In this document: piece by piece, positions 18,047 through 26,936 of the stretch
Position numbering within the stretch: position 1 is the stretch's first letter
Layout of the letters: the number at the start of each line of letters is the position of its first letter
Assembly: GCF_011393025.1 (NCBI RefSeq)
Contig: NZ_JAAOEO010000004.1
Location: 124,001-188,000, forward strand
DNA from: Neobacillus terrae
GTDB lineage: Bacteria > Bacillota > Bacilli > Bacillales > Cytobacillaceae
Reading direction: 5' to 3'
Length of the DNA: 64,000 bases
Position numbers and translations under genes: made by a program
Notes under the pieces: model-generated
Databases searched by the model: none
The model's input: only the letters and a program-made list of their open reading frames with translations
What the model was told of the DNA's origin: nothing

Positions 18047-18965
18047 GTGCAGTTTCTCCCTTCTCCGAGGTAACTTCAAGGAATCGATCTTCCAGAGTTT
18101 TAGGAACTTCTTTTATTCCATATACCTGGATTCCTGCCTCAACCATCATTTGAACAACAGTTGGAATATCTTCCTTTTCAAGGCTGGCTGAAATTCCATT
18201 ACGCGACCGTTTTGAAGCGGCTTCCGGATAGCTGGTATTAATGAGTAATATAGCCTCATCAGCAGGCTGAACCTCAAACTCAAACACAGTTTCTGTTCCT
18301 TGTACAAAATCATGAACAGACTGGACGTCGATCAATTTCCCATTTTGGATAATCCCAATTCTATCGCACATCATTTCCATCTCAGAAAGTAAGTGACTAG
18401 AAACTATCACGGCCATATTTTTTTCTCTTGCCAGCTGCCTCAAATAATCCCGAATCTCCCTAATACCTGCAGGGTCTAATCCATTTGTTGGCTCATCAAG
18501 AATCAGCACCTTGGGATCATGCAAAAGACATTGTGCCAGACCAAGTCTTTGACGCATTCCAAGTGAATAAGTTTTAACCTTGTCATGAATTCGATCAGTT
18601 AATCCTACCAGTTCCACAGTTTCATTAATTTTTTCTATTGTGATTCCTTTAGACATCCTTGCATAATGGACCAAATTATCGTATCCACTCATAAACTTGT
18701 ACATTTCAGGATTTTCAACAATTGCTCCAATATGACTGACTGCCTTTTCAAAATCGGTTTTTATGCTTGTCCCGCCAATTAGAATATCTCCTGATGTGAT
18801 CCTCATCAATCCAACAATCATGCGGATTGTGGTTGTTTTGCCTGCTCCATTGGGTCCAAGAAATCCAAAAACCTCTCCTCTATTTACACGAAAACTAATA
18901 TCATCAATAATTTTTCTGTTTTTAATTACTTTTGTAACATTTTTTAGCTCTACAATCGCTTCCAA
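18039..18965 (-). CDS. ABC transporter ATP-binding protein, BcrA-like
   Basis: 308 residues with Walker A GPNGAGKTTT (near 38), signature YSLGMRQRLGLAQ, Walker B VLILDEPTNGLDP and the H-loop SSHLLSE. A C-terminal extension of about 80 residues is typical of DrrA/BcrA exporters. The start is TTG at 18965 behind GAGAGGAG at seven bases. It drives the permease encoded next on the same message. Whether it exports a peptide antibiotic, a lipid or something else cannot be told; no sensor kinase or immunity gene sits nearby. Confidence 0.9.
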   Translation of the reverse strand: MEAIVELKNVTKVIKNRKIIDDISFRVNRGEVFGFLGPNGAGKTTTIRMIVGLMRITSGDILIGGTSIKTDFEKAVSHIGAIVENPEMYKFMSGYDNLVHYARMSKGITIEKINETVELVGLTDRIHDKVKTYSLGMRQRLGLAQCLLHDPKVLILDEPTNGLDPAGIREIRDYLRQLAREKNMAVIVSSHLLSEMEMMCDRIGIIQNGKLIDVQSVHDFVQGTETVFEFEVQPADEAILLINTSYPEAASKRSRNGISASLEKEDIPTVVQMMVEAGIQVYGIKEVPKTLEDRFLEVTSEKGETAHV

Positions 18966-19049
18966 TCTATTTCTCCTCTCAAAACAGTTATTTCCAATTC
19001 ATACCATAAACAGTTTACCTTATATTATATATAAAATCTTCTCCTTTTT

Positions 19050-19215
19050 TATTTTTTCCCGTTTAGGCGCTCCCTTTCCCCGGGCGGTTCGGGAGCCTTC
19101 ACGTCGTGCCTTGCTGTAGTGTGCCGATAATTTCGCTGGATATTTACCTTGTATCCTTGATGAAGGACCGTACGAAGGAAATACGAATGCATTTTCAAGG
19201 GGTGCCACAGATGAT
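19050..19215. repeat. Decayed copy (D) of the second dispersed repeat family
   Basis: Aligns over the first half with 24358-24440: GCGCTCCCTTTCCCCGGGCG and TTCGGGAGCCT match GCGCTTGCTTTCCGCGGGCG and ATCCGGGAGCCT, and both copies reach GCTGGA followed by the mini-element. The terminal inverted repeats of copy C are not visible. Open frames across it have no ribosome binding sites. It fills the 323-base gap between the ABC ATPase gene and tcdA; apart from the terminator at 19250 I see nothing else there. Confidence 0.65.
19141..19200 (-). repeat. Mini-element copy 5 (60 bp) in repeat D
   Basis: Reading the minus strand: CCTTGAAAATGCATTCGTAT then TTCCTTCGTACG. It matches the 5' half of the copies at 11.6-12.0 kb and at 24.4 kb. 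It is flanked by TCCAGCG, the same flank as copy 4. Confidence 0.7.
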
Positions 19216-19249
19216 TGCGATCAAGCATTGTGTAACAGGGCCAAAAGAA

Positions 19250-19280
19250 GAAAAAACACTCCCTTTTTAAAAGAGAGTGC
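19250..19280 (-). terminator. Intrinsic terminator of tcdA
   Basis: On the minus strand CACTCTC and GGGAGTG enclose TTTTAAAAA and are followed by TTTTTTC. Confidence 0.85.
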
Positions 19281-19288
19281 AGTTTACC

Positions 19289-20053
19289 CTATTTATCTGA
19301 AACACGTTTAATATCAATGGACCCAAGCAATTCTTGTACTGTATAACTCGCCATGATTAAACCCGCAACTGAAGGTACAAAAGCGTTAGATGATGGCGGC
19401 ATTTGAGCCTTACGGATTTCAGCCTCATCATTCCCCACTACTTTGCGGATATCTTCACGAATGACAATTGGGCTTTCATCTGAAAAAACTACTGGAATTC
19501 CTTTTCTAATTCCTTCCTTACGAAGCTTTGTTCTGATTACTTTTGCAATGGGATCCGTATGTGTTTTGGAAATATCGGCAATTTGAAATCTTGTCGGATC
19601 CATTTTATTGGCAGCTCCCATGCTGGAGATAATCGGGATATTTCTTTTTAAACATTCTTTCATAAGGTGAATTTTGTAAACAATCGTATCTGAAGCATCA
19701 ATCACAAAGTCCAGATTGTAGCTAAATACCTGCTCATACGTTTCTTCTGTATAAAACATCTTAAGAGCTATAACATCACATTCTGGATTAATATCAGCTA
19801 TGCGCTCCTTCATCAGATCAGCCTTTGGCTTTCCAACCGTCGATAAAAGCGCAATAACTTGGCGGTTTACATTTGTAATATCAACGACGTCCTTATCAAT
19901 CAGAATCAAACGGCCTACACCGGACCTGGCCAGAGCCTCAGCAGCAAATGAGCCAACTCCCCCTATTCCAAGTACAGCAACAGTGCTGTTTTTTAATATT
20001 TCAAGGCCTTCCTTACCAATTGCTAATTCATTACGGGAAAATTGATGCAGCAT
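19289..20053 (-). CDS. tcdA: tRNA threonylcarbamoyladenosine dehydratase TcdA (YrvM/CsdL)
   Basis: 254 residues of the E1/MoeB-ThiF fold: GIGGVGSFAAEALARSG (nucleotide-binding glycine loop, near residue 32), LIDKDVVDITNVNRQ and DASDT. The enzyme uses ATP to cyclise t6A37 of ANN-decoding tRNAs to ct6A. I take the ATG at 20053 because GGAG lies eight bases upstream; a GTG three codons earlier overlaps that site. It stands alone between the 6S RNA region and a repeat, with its own terminator. Confidence 0.93.
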   Translation of the reverse strand: MLHQFSRNELAIGKEGLEILKNSTVAVLGIGGVGSFAAEALARSGVGRLILIDKDVVDITNVNRQVIALLSTVGKPKADLMKERIADINPECDVIALKMFYTEETYEQVFSYNLDFVIDASDTIVYKIHLMKECLKRNIPIISSMGAANKMDPTRFQIADISKTHTDPIAKVIRTKLRKEGIRKGIPVVFSDESPIVIREDIRKVVGNDEAEIRKAQMPPSSNAFVPSVAGLIMASYTVQELLGSIDIKRVSDK

Positions 20054-20184
20054 ATTGTTCACTCCATTTTAAAATTCCATTATCATATTTTATTATCTTT
20101 TACCCGTAAAAGAATATATCATACCTCTAAATAAAAACAAGCAAATCTATGGGATTAATTATATTAAAAAGATGAAAAGACCCT

Positions 20185-20256
20185 TTTATGATAGTCCAAC
20201 CAATTTTCGTCCTTCACAGCCTCGATGAAAGACTTTTGTACGGGAGGACTATCGAG
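20185..20256 (-). ncRNA. Candidate structured RNA upstream of tcdA
   Basis: On the minus strand an outer stem GATAGTCC/GGACTATC (20246-20253 and 20190-20197) encloses an inner stem GTCTTTCAT/GTGAAGGAC (20225-20233 and 20209-20217) with loop CGAGGCT. The inner stem pairs fully when G.U is allowed on the minus strand but has two C.A clashes on the plus strand, so it is most likely a minus-strand RNA. It could be the 5' leader of tcdA or a separate RNA past the 6S terminator. No known family recognised. Confidence 0.5.
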
Positions 20257-20304
20257 TTTTGTTTTTCATTTATCGGGGGTTTATGTAATGAGCTAAATAT
20301 TTTT

Positions 20305-20332
20305 TAAAAAAAACCTCTGATTCTCAGAGGTT
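20305..20332 (-). terminator. Intrinsic terminator of 6S RNA
   Basis: The minus strand reads CCTCTGA, GAA, TCAGAGG followed by TTTTTTTT. It stands directly after the 6S 3' end. Confidence 0.93.
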
Positions 20333-20344
20333 TTAGTTAACAAA

Positions 20345-20541
20345 TGGAAAGAGCCCCGATTGTGCCGTTGCGAGACTGCCCTAGTTTTGATCCCGCACTC
20401 AGCAGGTGGGTTTCCTGTCTCCATTCCTTGCAAGTCCTCGTGAAGGAGGCATGTGCGCAGATGGAGAACTCCGGACTCCCGGATAAATACTGTTGGTCAA
20501 AACTTTAGGTAAATCAACGAACACTTCAGGACTCTTTTAAT
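20345..20541 (-). ncRNA. bsrA: 6S RNA (6S-1/BsrA type)
   Basis: The minus strand begins AAAGAGTCCTGAAGTGTT and ends GGGGCTCTTT, so the ends pair. The central-bubble halves ACCTAAAGTTTTGA and GGGATCAAAACTAGGG closely resemble B. subtilis 6S-1 RNA, whose gene also lies between aspS and yrvM. About 197 bases is the right size. 6S RNA mimics an open promoter, binds the sigma-A RNA polymerase and is released by pRNA synthesis. Its own promoter and terminator are clear. Confidence 0.92.
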
Positions 20542-20548
20542 TGATTTA

Positions 20549-20578
20549 ATCTTACCACAGATTTGGGTGCCCTTTCAA
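20549..20578 (-). promoter_or_regulatory. Promoter of 6S RNA
   Basis: TTGAAA (20573-20578), 18 bases, TAAGAT (20549-20554) on the minus strand, placing the start near 20542. Confidence 0.8.
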
Positions 20579-20596
20579 GGAAGAGCCTATAGGAAA

Positions 20597-22375
20597 TTAT
20601 TTACTTTTTCTAACATTTAGCGACAAATTTAGATCTTTTAACTGTAATTCACTTACCGGACTTGGAGCACTTGTTAATAGGTCGCTTGCACTTGCAGTTT
20701 TAGGGAATGCAATAGTATCTCTGAGATTTGAGCTCCCTGCAAGAAGCATTACCAGACGGTCAAGACCTAGTGCAATCCCGCCATGCGGAGGTGTTCCGTA
20801 TTCAAAAGCTTCAAGAAGGAAACCAAACTGTTCCTTAGCTTCCTCAGGAGAAAAGCCTAGTACACTAAACATTTTTTCCTGTATATGCCTTTCAAATATC
20901 CGCAAAGATCCGCCGCCAAGCTCGTAGCCGTTCAGCACAAGGTCATATGCCTGAGCTCTTACGTTACCTGGGTCACTGTCCAGCAGTTCTAAGTCTTCTC
21001 TAAACGGCATTGTAAAAGGATGGTGGGCGGCATAGTATCGACCGTCTTCCTCGGAATACTCCAATAGTGGCCAATCCGTAACCCACAAGAAGTTAAACAA
21101 GCTCTGGTCGATTAATCCAAGCTCCTTGCCGAGCTTAACCCTTAATGCGCCAAGGGAGTCAGCAACGACGCTTTTCTTATCTGCTACAAACAGCAGCAAG
21201 TCACCAGCTTCTGCCTCCAATACTGCTTGAAGAGATTGTCCTTCTTCCTCTGAAAAGAACTTTGCAATCGGCCCTTTAAGTACATCTTCTTCAACCTTAA
21301 GCCAGGCAAGACCTTTTGCTCCATAAACTTTAACAAACTCTGTTAAAGCGTCAATATCTTTACGGGAGTACTTTTCAGCTGCTCCGCTAACATTAATAGC
21401 TTTTACCTGTCCTCCATTGGAAACAGTATCAGCAAAAACCTTAAAGCCAGAAGATTTAACTGACTCAGATAAATCTACTAGTTCCAAGCCAAAACGTGTA
21501 TCCGGCTTATCGGATCCGTAACGGGACATTGCTTCATCATATGTCATTCGAGGGAATGCGGCATCCAATTCAATTCCCTTAACCTCTTTCATGACTTTGC
21601 CCATCATTCTCTCCATCATGGTAATGATGTCTTCCTGGCTCAAAAAGCTGGTTTCGATATCAATCTGAGTAAATTCCGGCTGCCTGTCGGCACGAAGGTC
21701 CTCATCTCTGAAACAGCGGGCTATCTGATAGTAACGCTCTACTCCTCCAACCATCAGAAGCTGCTTAAACAGCTGTGGAGATTGCGGAAGGGCATAAAAT
21801 TCACCGGGATGTACACGGCTAGGTACAAGATAATCCCTTGCCCCCTCTGGGGTACTCTTCGTTAAAATAGGTGTTTCAATATCAAGAAATCCTTCGCTGT
21901 CCAAAAAGTCTCTGATAGATTTTGTTGTTTTGTGACGCATCTTTAGGGTTTCAAAAATAACAGGGCGTCGGAAATCCAGATAACGATATTTCAATCTAAC
22001 GTCTTCTGAGGCCTCTGTTTTGTCAGAAATAACAAAAGGAGGAGTTTTAGCTTCATTTATAATGGAGACCTTTTCAGCCTGCACTTCAATTCTGCCTGTT
22101 TTTAGATTATTATTGATTGTTCCTTCTGCTCTTTCTATAACAGTACCTTCTATATCAAGTACATATTCATTTCTGATTTTTTCAGCAGCCGCAAGCGCTT
22201 CTTTTGATGTATCGGGATTAAATACTACTTGAACAATACCAGTCCTGTCGCGGAGATCAATAAAAATCAACCCGCCAAGGTCACGGCGTTTTTGTACCCA
22301 TCCCTTTAAGGTAACCTTTTCACCAATTGCTTTTTCCGTTACTTCTCCGCAAAAATAAGTTCTCCCAAACATCAT
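20597..22375 (-). CDS. aspS: Aspartyl-tRNA synthetase
   Basis: 592 residues. The N-terminal OB anticodon domain ([20 protein letters not shown]) is followed by a class II core with FLDIETPIL, the motif 2 region [19 protein letters not shown] and motif 3 [15 protein letters not shown]. The GAD insertion typical of bacterial AspRS is present. It charges tRNA-Asp. Its ATG overlaps the hisS TGA as ATGA, so the two are translationally coupled and share the hisS T-box. The 6S RNA gene follows with its own promoter. Confidence 0.98.
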   Translation of the reverse strand: MMFGRTYFCGEVTEKAIGEKVTLKGWVQKRRDLGGLIFIDLRDRTGIVQVVFNPDTSKEALAAAEKIRNEYVLDIEGTVIERAEGTINNNLKTGRIEVQAEKVSIINEAKTPPFVISDKTEASEDVRLKYRYLDFRRPVIFETLKMRHKTTKSIRDFLDSEGFLDIETPILTKSTPEGARDYLVPSRVHPGEFYALPQSPQLFKQLLMVGGVERYYQIARCFRDEDLRADRQPEFTQIDIETSFLSQEDIITMMERMMGKVMKEVKGIELDAAFPRMTYDEAMSRYGSDKPDTRFGLELVDLSESVKSSGFKVFADTVSNGGQVKAINVSGAAEKYSRKDIDALTEFVKVYGAKGLAWLKVEEDVLKGPIAKFFSEEEGQSLQAVLEAEAGDLLLFVADKKSVVADSLGALRVKLGKELGLIDQSLFNFLWVTDWPLLEYSEEDGRYYAAHHPFTMPFREDLELLDSDPGNVRAQAYDLVLNGYELGGGSLRIFERHIQEKMFSVLGFSPEEAKEQFGFLLEAFEYGTPPHGGIALGLDRLVMLLAGSSNLRDTIAFPKTASASDLLTSAPSPVSELQLKDLNLSLNVRKSK

Positions 22376-23655
22376 AATCCCCCTCTATCTTGCAATTCCT
22401 GAAATACTTTAATAAATGAATCAAGCTTGATTTCTTTTTGTTCACCAGATGTCATGTCCTTTAAATTAATGACTTCATTTTTCAGTTCGTCATCACCTAG
22501 AACAGCCACAAACTTTGCTTTAATCCGGTCAGCAGCTTTGAATTGTCCTTTAATTTTTCTGTCCAGATAATCACGTTCAGCTGAAAATCCAGCCTGCCGT
22601 AATTGCTGGAGTAAACCGACAGTATATTCTTTTGCCTCTTCACCAAGGGAAACTAGATAACAATCTATTCCCTCATTAAGATTCAACTCAATTCCCTCTG
22701 CATCAAGAGCCGCGATAAAGCGTTCAATACTTAGGGCAAAACCGATTCCCGGTGTTTCCGGTCCACCTATATCCTCAGCCAGACCATTATATCTTCCGCC
22801 GCCACAAAGAGTGGTAATGGCACCAAAGCCCTCTGCTTCACTCATAATCTCAAAAGCCGTATGGTTGTAGTAATCCAGCCCTCTTACAAGATTAGGATCG
22901 ACGACAAATGGAATATCAAGCAGATTTAAATATTTTTGAAGTTTTTCAAAGTATTCTCTGGAATTATTATTTAAGAAATCAGTGATTGCTGGTGTTGTTT
23001 TCATTAAAGGATGTTCACGATCCTGTTTACAATCAAGAATTCTTAAAGGATTTTTTTCTAGTCTTGTCTGACAGTCTGAACAAAACTCCCCGATTCTTGG
23101 CTTAAAGTGTTCAATCAATGCTTCCCGGTGGGCATTCCGGCTTTCCTTATCTCCAAGACTGTTAATCACCAGCCGAAGCTTTTTAAGACCAAGCTCTTTA
23201 TAAAGATTCATAGCCAGAGAAATGACTTCCGCATCAATTGCAGGGTCACTGCTTCCGAGTGCTTCAATTCCGAACTGTACGAACTGGCGGAATCTTCCTG
23301 CCTGCGGCCGTTCATATCGGAACATTGGCCCCATATAATAAAGCTTTACAGGCTGGTTTGCCAAACCAAACATCTTTTTTTCTACATAAGCACGTACAGC
23401 GGATGCTGTTCCCTCAGGCCTTAGAGTAAGATCACGCCCTCCTCTGTCCTTAAAGGTATACATTTCTTTCTGGACGATGTCAGTTGTATCTCCAACCCCC
23501 CGGTGGAATAGTTCTGTATGTTCGAATATAGGTGTGCGGATTTCATGATACTGATATCGTTCACATAACTCACGAGCTTTCCGCTCAATTAATTGCCACT
23601 TTTCCACTTCTCCAGGCAGGATATCCTGGGTCCCTCTAGGAATATTAATTGACAA
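22372..23655 (-). CDS. hisS: Histidyl-tRNA synthetase
   Basis: 427 residues from a TTG at 23655; GAGGAGG lies eight bases before it and [15 protein letters not shown] is the family N-terminus. The upstream frame is open but has no start signal. Class II motifs include [29 protein letters not shown] and the histidine-specific [23 protein letters not shown] is motif 3. The C-terminal anticodon domain starts near residue 325. It is the first gene of the hisS-aspS operon, controlled by a T-box. Confidence 0.97.
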   Translation of the reverse strand: MSINIPRGTQDILPGEVEKWQLIERKARELCERYQYHEIRTPIFEHTELFHRGVGDTTDIVQKEMYTFKDRGGRDLTLRPEGTASAVRAYVEKKMFGLANQPVKLYYMGPMFRYERPQAGRFRQFVQFGIEALGSSDPAIDAEVISLAMNLYKELGLKKLRLVINSLGDKESRNAHREALIEHFKPRIGEFCSDCQTRLEKNPLRILDCKQDREHPLMKTTPAITDFLNNNSREYFEKLQKYLNLLDIPFVVDPNLVRGLDYYNHTAFEIMSEAEGFGAITTLCGGGRYNGLAEDIGGPETPGIGFALSIERFIAALDAEGIELNLNEGIDCYLVSLGEEAKEYTVGLLQQLRQAGFSAERDYLDRKIKGQFKAADRIKAKFVAVLGDDELKNEVINLKDMTSGEQKEIKLDSFIKVFQELQDRGGL

Positions 23656-23730
23656 AGCGAATTCCTCCTCTAAAAACGTTTTTTTATTATGTACATATAA
23701 AAAAAAGGGCTGGCAAACTTTCGGGACAAA

Positions 23731-24005
23731 TAAAAAAACTCCCATCCCTTGTGTAATACAAGGGACGAGAGTTTGAAGTTCCCGTGGTGCCACCCTAGTT
23801 GAAGACATATAATGCCTCCCGCTCGAATACAGTTAACGCCTGTTCACGTTCTATCCTAATCCGGAATCCGTTTCAGATAGAAGCCTACGGAGTGTTCGTT
23901 CATTAAGTCAGCATGCAGAAATGCTTTCAGCCTTGGCATTTCCTCTCTGGTCATGTGATTCTTAACTACTGTGCTCCATCAATGGTTGTTTTTATTTCAG
24001 TTCAT
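23731..24005 (-). promoter_or_regulatory. T-box riboswitch of hisS-aspS
   Basis: The minus strand has the T-box core GGGTGGCACCACGGG (about 23781-23796). A strong terminator follows: ACTCTCGTCCCTTGT pairs with ACAAGGGATGGGAGT, then TTTTTTT (23732-23776). In Stem I, AGTA in GCACAGTAGTT faces GAACACTCC near the base. The triplet CAC at 23892-23894 reads histidine and is the likely specifier, although it is followed by T rather than a purine. Confidence 0.9.
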
Positions 24006-24017
24006 TTTATTTATATA

Positions 24018-24046
24018 ATCATACGTAGCGGCAATTCAATTGTCAA
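24018..24046 (-). promoter_or_regulatory. Sigma-A promoter of hisS-aspS
   Basis: TTGACA (24041-24046), 17 bases, TATGAT (24018-24023) on the minus strand, just before the T-box leader. Confidence 0.88.
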
Positions 24047-24056
24047 GAGCAATTCT

Positions 24057-24233
24057 TTACGATCTTTCTAATTGTTTTTTAAGCCTCCGAACATCGCGGA
24101 TGGTAAGGCCGAATTCCGACGCAAGTTCAATTGTGCCAGATGACTGTTCCCTTTGGATAAAATCGTGGAAATCGACCCCAAAAAGCCGGCCTTCCCCTGT
24201 TTGTGCATGAAATCCTTTTTCACTTGCCCTCAT
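24057..24233 (-). CDS. Small helix-turn-helix-like protein (YrzK-like)
   Basis: 58 residues from an ATG at 24233, chosen because AGGTG lies six bases before it. The C-terminal half (SGTIELASEFGLTIRDVRRLKKQLERS) looks like a sigma-70 region 4 type helix-turn-helix, while the N-terminal half is basic and unstructured in appearance. Such fragments are annotated in many Bacillus genomes upstream of hisS, with no known function. It may bind DNA or RNA polymerase; I cannot go further. It stops just short of the hisS promoter. Confidence 0.65.
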   Translation of the reverse strand: MRASEKGFHAQTGEGRLFGVDFHDFIQREQSSGTIELASEFGLTIRDVRRLKKQLERS

Positions 24234-24337
24234 TTCCATCACCTGCCGTCCATCTTAGTTTCTTTCTTAGTGTTACCAGCACTTTGAAAAAAATATCAAA
24301 ACAAGAAAGATTTTATTTTTAGGCTCCGTTAAAATTG

Positions 24338-24545
24338 ATTGTTGATTTTCACTCACAGCGCTTGCTTTCCGCGGGCGATCCGGGAGCCTCCTCGGCGCTC
24401 TGCGCCTCCGGGGCCCCTGATCCGCTTTTCCCGCTGGACATTGAATTTGCATCATGGAATCCGCCCACGCACGAAGGAAATGCGAATGCATTTTCGAGGA
24501 GTCTCGCGGATTCCGCTCCAATCAACATAGTGGAAAATCAACAAT
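24338..24545. repeat. Dispersed repeat (C) with terminal inverted repeats
   Basis: 208 bp bounded by ATTGTTGATTTTCAC (24338-24352) and GTGGAAAATCAACAAT (24530-24545), which are inverted copies with one extra base. The interior is GC-rich and palindromic (GGCGCTCTGCGCC). A 61-bp mini-element sits at 24439-24499. No coding capacity. It lies between the small HTH gene and the divergent amidase gene and resembles a MITE-like Bacillaceae repeat; copy D at 19.1 kb is its decayed relative. The rest of this gap holds the amidase leader. Confidence 0.85.
24439..24499 (-). repeat. Mini-element copy 4 (61 bp) in repeat C
   Basis: On the minus strand it starts CCTCGAAAATGCATTCGCAT then TTCCTTCGTGCG. GAAAATGC and GCATTTCC form the hairpin, with paired changes against GAAAAGCT/AGCTTTTC of copies 1-2. 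Flanked on that strand by GACT and TCCAGCGG. Confidence 0.8.
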
Positions 24546-24658
24546 ATACTTTAACCAGCTTATTTTTAAAAAAGGAATGGCCGAAATTAACAAAAAAGGA
24601 ATGAATTCCGTGCTGTTTTTCGTTAAAATAAAAAAACAGGCACAATAAGGAGGGGCAC

Positions 24659-26413
24659 ATGCTTAAGAAACTTGCAATAGTACTTATTTCGGCTGCTTTG
24701 TTCTCAGCCATTATTTTTCCTGAGCAGAAGATAATCGCAGCAAAAAGTTCAATTAGGATTACTGCCGACAATTTAAACGTTCGGGGAGGCCCCGGCCTTA
24801 GCTATCCTGTTGTTAAACAGGTTAAGATTGGTGACCAGTTTACTCTCATTAAAGAAGAAGGCCAATGGTATAAAATTGATCTTGGTTACGGAAGAAAAGG
24901 CTGGGTTGCCAACTGGTTTGCATCAAAAAGCCAGCAGCCTCAACCTTCTTTCTCGAACTCTTCTTCGGGTTCTTATGCAGAGGTAAATACAAATGGGCTT
25001 AGGGTAAGAAAAGGTCCTGGTACAAGCTTTCAAATTACTGACTACTTGGACAAGGGCGAAAAGGTAACCATACTTGAAACCAATGCAAGCTGGAACAAAA
25101 TCTCTGGTTCCTTTGGCTCAGGATGGGTATCCAGGGAATTTCTAAGTCCTTTATCGAAAGAGGCAACTAAACCTGGCAACAGTACAAGCGAGACCGGCAA
25201 AGTTATTGCTGATTCCCTAAATATCAGAAATACTCCTTCGTTAGACGGGGAGATTATTGGAAAGCTTTTGAATGGAACAGAGGTAAAGATCTTATCAAGT
25301 CAAAAAAGCTGGCTGGAGATCAATTTTTCAGGAAAAAGGGGCTGGGTAACTTCTGAGTTCATCAAAACATCAAATTCCGATTCAGGGAATTCCACCAACA
25401 ATCAGCCTGCAGGCGGGATTATAGGAACTGTAACAGCCACGAGCTTATATGTGAGACAGAGTTCAGCCGTTAATGCAGGAATAGTAGGTACAGTAACTAA
25501 AGGGGAGAAATTTTCAATCCTTGAAGAGTTAAATAACTGGGCAAAAATCGAATATAAAAAAGGGAATTTTGGGTGGATTGCAGGCTGGTATTTGGATAAG
25601 TCTTCCGCTGGTGATGGCACCCAGACAGGACAAACTGTCAAGGAAAGCACTATTACTGTCCTGCAAAATGGAACCAATATTCGTAAAGCCCCTGACTTGC
25701 AATCTGATGTAATAGTGAGAGCAAATGCGGGGAATGTTTTCCCTGTTAAAAGCATTAAAGGAAGCTGGTATGGAATTTCCCTTAAAAATGGGACAAGCGC
25801 TTATATTGCCGGATGGATGGTCTCAGTAAGCGGTTCTGCACCGAGGATTGAAAAAGCTGGTGCAGAGGTACATTTAAAAAATAAAATTATTGTTCTTGAT
25901 CCAGGCCATGGCGGTGAGGATGGCGGAACAATTGGGGCAAATGGAACACTCGAAAAAAACGTAACATTAAGAACAGCCAGCCTTTTATATGATAAGTTAA
26001 AAGCCGCAGGAGCCAATGTCATTATGACACGCAGAAATGATACATATATATCTCTTCGTTCCAGGGTTAGCGTTTCTCATTACCAGGGTGCAGATGCTTT
26101 CGTCAGTATTCATTTTGACAGCAATATGAGCAGAAATGCACGTGGCATGACAGGTTACTATTATCATGACTATCAAAAACCGCTGGCTTCCTATCTTTAT
26201 TCAGGGGTTGAAGAGAAGACCGGATTAAAAGAACGGGGAGTAAGGTTCGGGGATTATCATGTTTTGCGTGAAAATAAGCGCGTATCGACTCTTCTTGAAC
26301 TGGGATATCTGAGTAACCCGGAAGATGAGATGCTCGCCAACTCGGTACAGTTCCAGGAATCCGCTTCTTCCGGAATTTATAATGGCTTGGCAAGATACTT
26401 TAAGGAAAACTAA
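24659..26413 (+). CDS. yrvJ: Secreted N-acetylmuramoyl-L-alanine amidase with five SH3b domains (YrvJ)
   Basis: 584 residues behind AAGGAGG. A signal peptide (MLKKLAIVLISAALFSAIIF) is followed by five bacterial SH3 repeats starting near 33, 103, 180, 254 and 328; each has the pattern LNVRxGPxxxxxV and ends GWV/GWI. A C-terminal Amidase_3 domain spans about 405-580, with the zinc ligands in DPGHGGEDGG, SIHFDSN and the catalytic ELGYLSNPED. It would cleave the stem peptide from N-acetylmuramic acid, with SH3b domains anchoring it to the wall. It is transcribed opposite to its neighbours and shares a bidirectional terminator with dtd. Confidence 0.94.
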   Translation: MLKKLAIVLISAALFSAIIFPEQKIIAAKSSIRITADNLNVRGGPGLSYPVVKQVKIGDQFTLIKEEGQWYKIDLGYGRKGWVANWFASKSQQPQPSFSNSSSGSYAEVNTNGLRVRKGPGTSFQITDYLDKGEKVTILETNASWNKISGSFGSGWVSREFLSPLSKEATKPGNSTSETGKVIADSLNIRNTPSLDGEIIGKLLNGTEVKILSSQKSWLEINFSGKRGWVTSEFIKTSNSDSGNSTNNQPAGGIIGTVTATSLYVRQSSAVNAGIVGTVTKGEKFSILEELNNWAKIEYKKGNFGWIAGWYLDKSSAGDGTQTGQTVKESTITVLQNGTNIRKAPDLQSDVIVRANAGNVFPVKSIKGSWYGISLKNGTSAYIAGWMVSVSGSAPRIEKAGAEVHLKNKIIVLDPGHGGEDGGTIGANGTLEKNVTLRTASLLYDKLKAAGANVIMTRRNDTYISLRSRVSVSHYQGADAFVSIHFDSNMSRNARGMTGYYYHDYQKPLASYLYSGVEEKTGLKERGVRFGDYHVLRENKRVSTLLELGYLSNPEDEMLANSVQFQESASSGIYNGLARYFKEN

Positions 26414-26426
26414 AATGTGAAAGCAG

Positions 26427-26461
26427 AAAAAATCCATGCATTTTCATGCATGGATTTTTTG
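26427..26461. terminator. Bidirectional terminator between yrvJ and dtd
   Basis: ATCCATGCA and TGCATGGAT form a perfect stem with A6 before and T6 after, so it works on both strands between two convergent genes. Confidence 0.95.
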
Positions 26462-26480
26462 ATCTTAACTATATAGCGAA

Positions 26481-26924
26481 TTAGGCTTTACTATCAACTA
26501 TGAGCGTCACAGGCCCGTCATTAATCAGGGAAACATCCATCATAGCTCCAAAACGCCCAGTCTGTACGTTCAGACCTTTTTCACGAAGACGTTCATTAAA
26601 GGACTCATATAATCCTTCCGCCACTTCAGGCCGTGCAGCATTCATGAAATTGGGACGCCTTCCCTTGCGGCAGTCACCATACAATGTGAACTGGGAAATG
26701 GAAAGAATGTCCCCTCCAGCTTCAAGCAGTGAGTAATTCATTTTTCCAGATTCATCTTCGAAGATACGCAGATTAGCGATTTTATCGGCAAGAAATGAAG
26801 CATCTTCTTCTCCGTCAGCATGTGTTACTCCTACTAATAAAACCAGTCCTTTTTCAATTTGGCCGGTTATTTCCCCTTCTACAGTAACACTGGCCTTCTT
26901 GCTCCGCTGTACAACAACTTTCAT
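26481..26924 (-). CDS. dtd: D-aminoacyl-tRNA deacylase
   Basis: 147 residues, full length. The catalytic motif [15 protein letters not shown] (about residues 77-91) and the Gly-cisPro region [11 protein letters not shown] near the end are both present. Dtd removes D-amino acids (and glycine from tRNA-Ala) wrongly attached to tRNA. It lies 12 bases after relA and shares its transcript, a pairing conserved in Bacillus. Confidence 0.97.
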   Translation of the reverse strand: MKVVVQRSKKASVTVEGEITGQIEKGLVLLVGVTHADGEEDASFLADKIANLRIFEDESGKMNYSLLEAGGDILSISQFTLYGDCRKGRRPNFMNAARPEVAEGLYESFNERLREKGLNVQTGRFGAMMDVSLINDGPVTLIVDSKA

Positions 26925-26936
26925 TTTTTTAACCCC

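Noticed and set aside
19020..19208. 62-codon frame rich in Arg/Lys over repeat D
   Set aside because: Lies on repeat and low-complexity sequence without start signal.
20341..20541. tRNA or second T-box upstream of tcdA
   Set aside because: No GGTGG core or cloverleaf; it matches 6S RNA instead.
23656..23808. N-terminal extension of HisS
   Set aside because: It would translate the T-box terminator; a TTG with GAGGAGG at 23655 gives the normal N-terminus.
24273..24604. Several open frames over repeat C
   Set aside because: Made by the GC-rich repeat; overlapping on both strands, no start signals.
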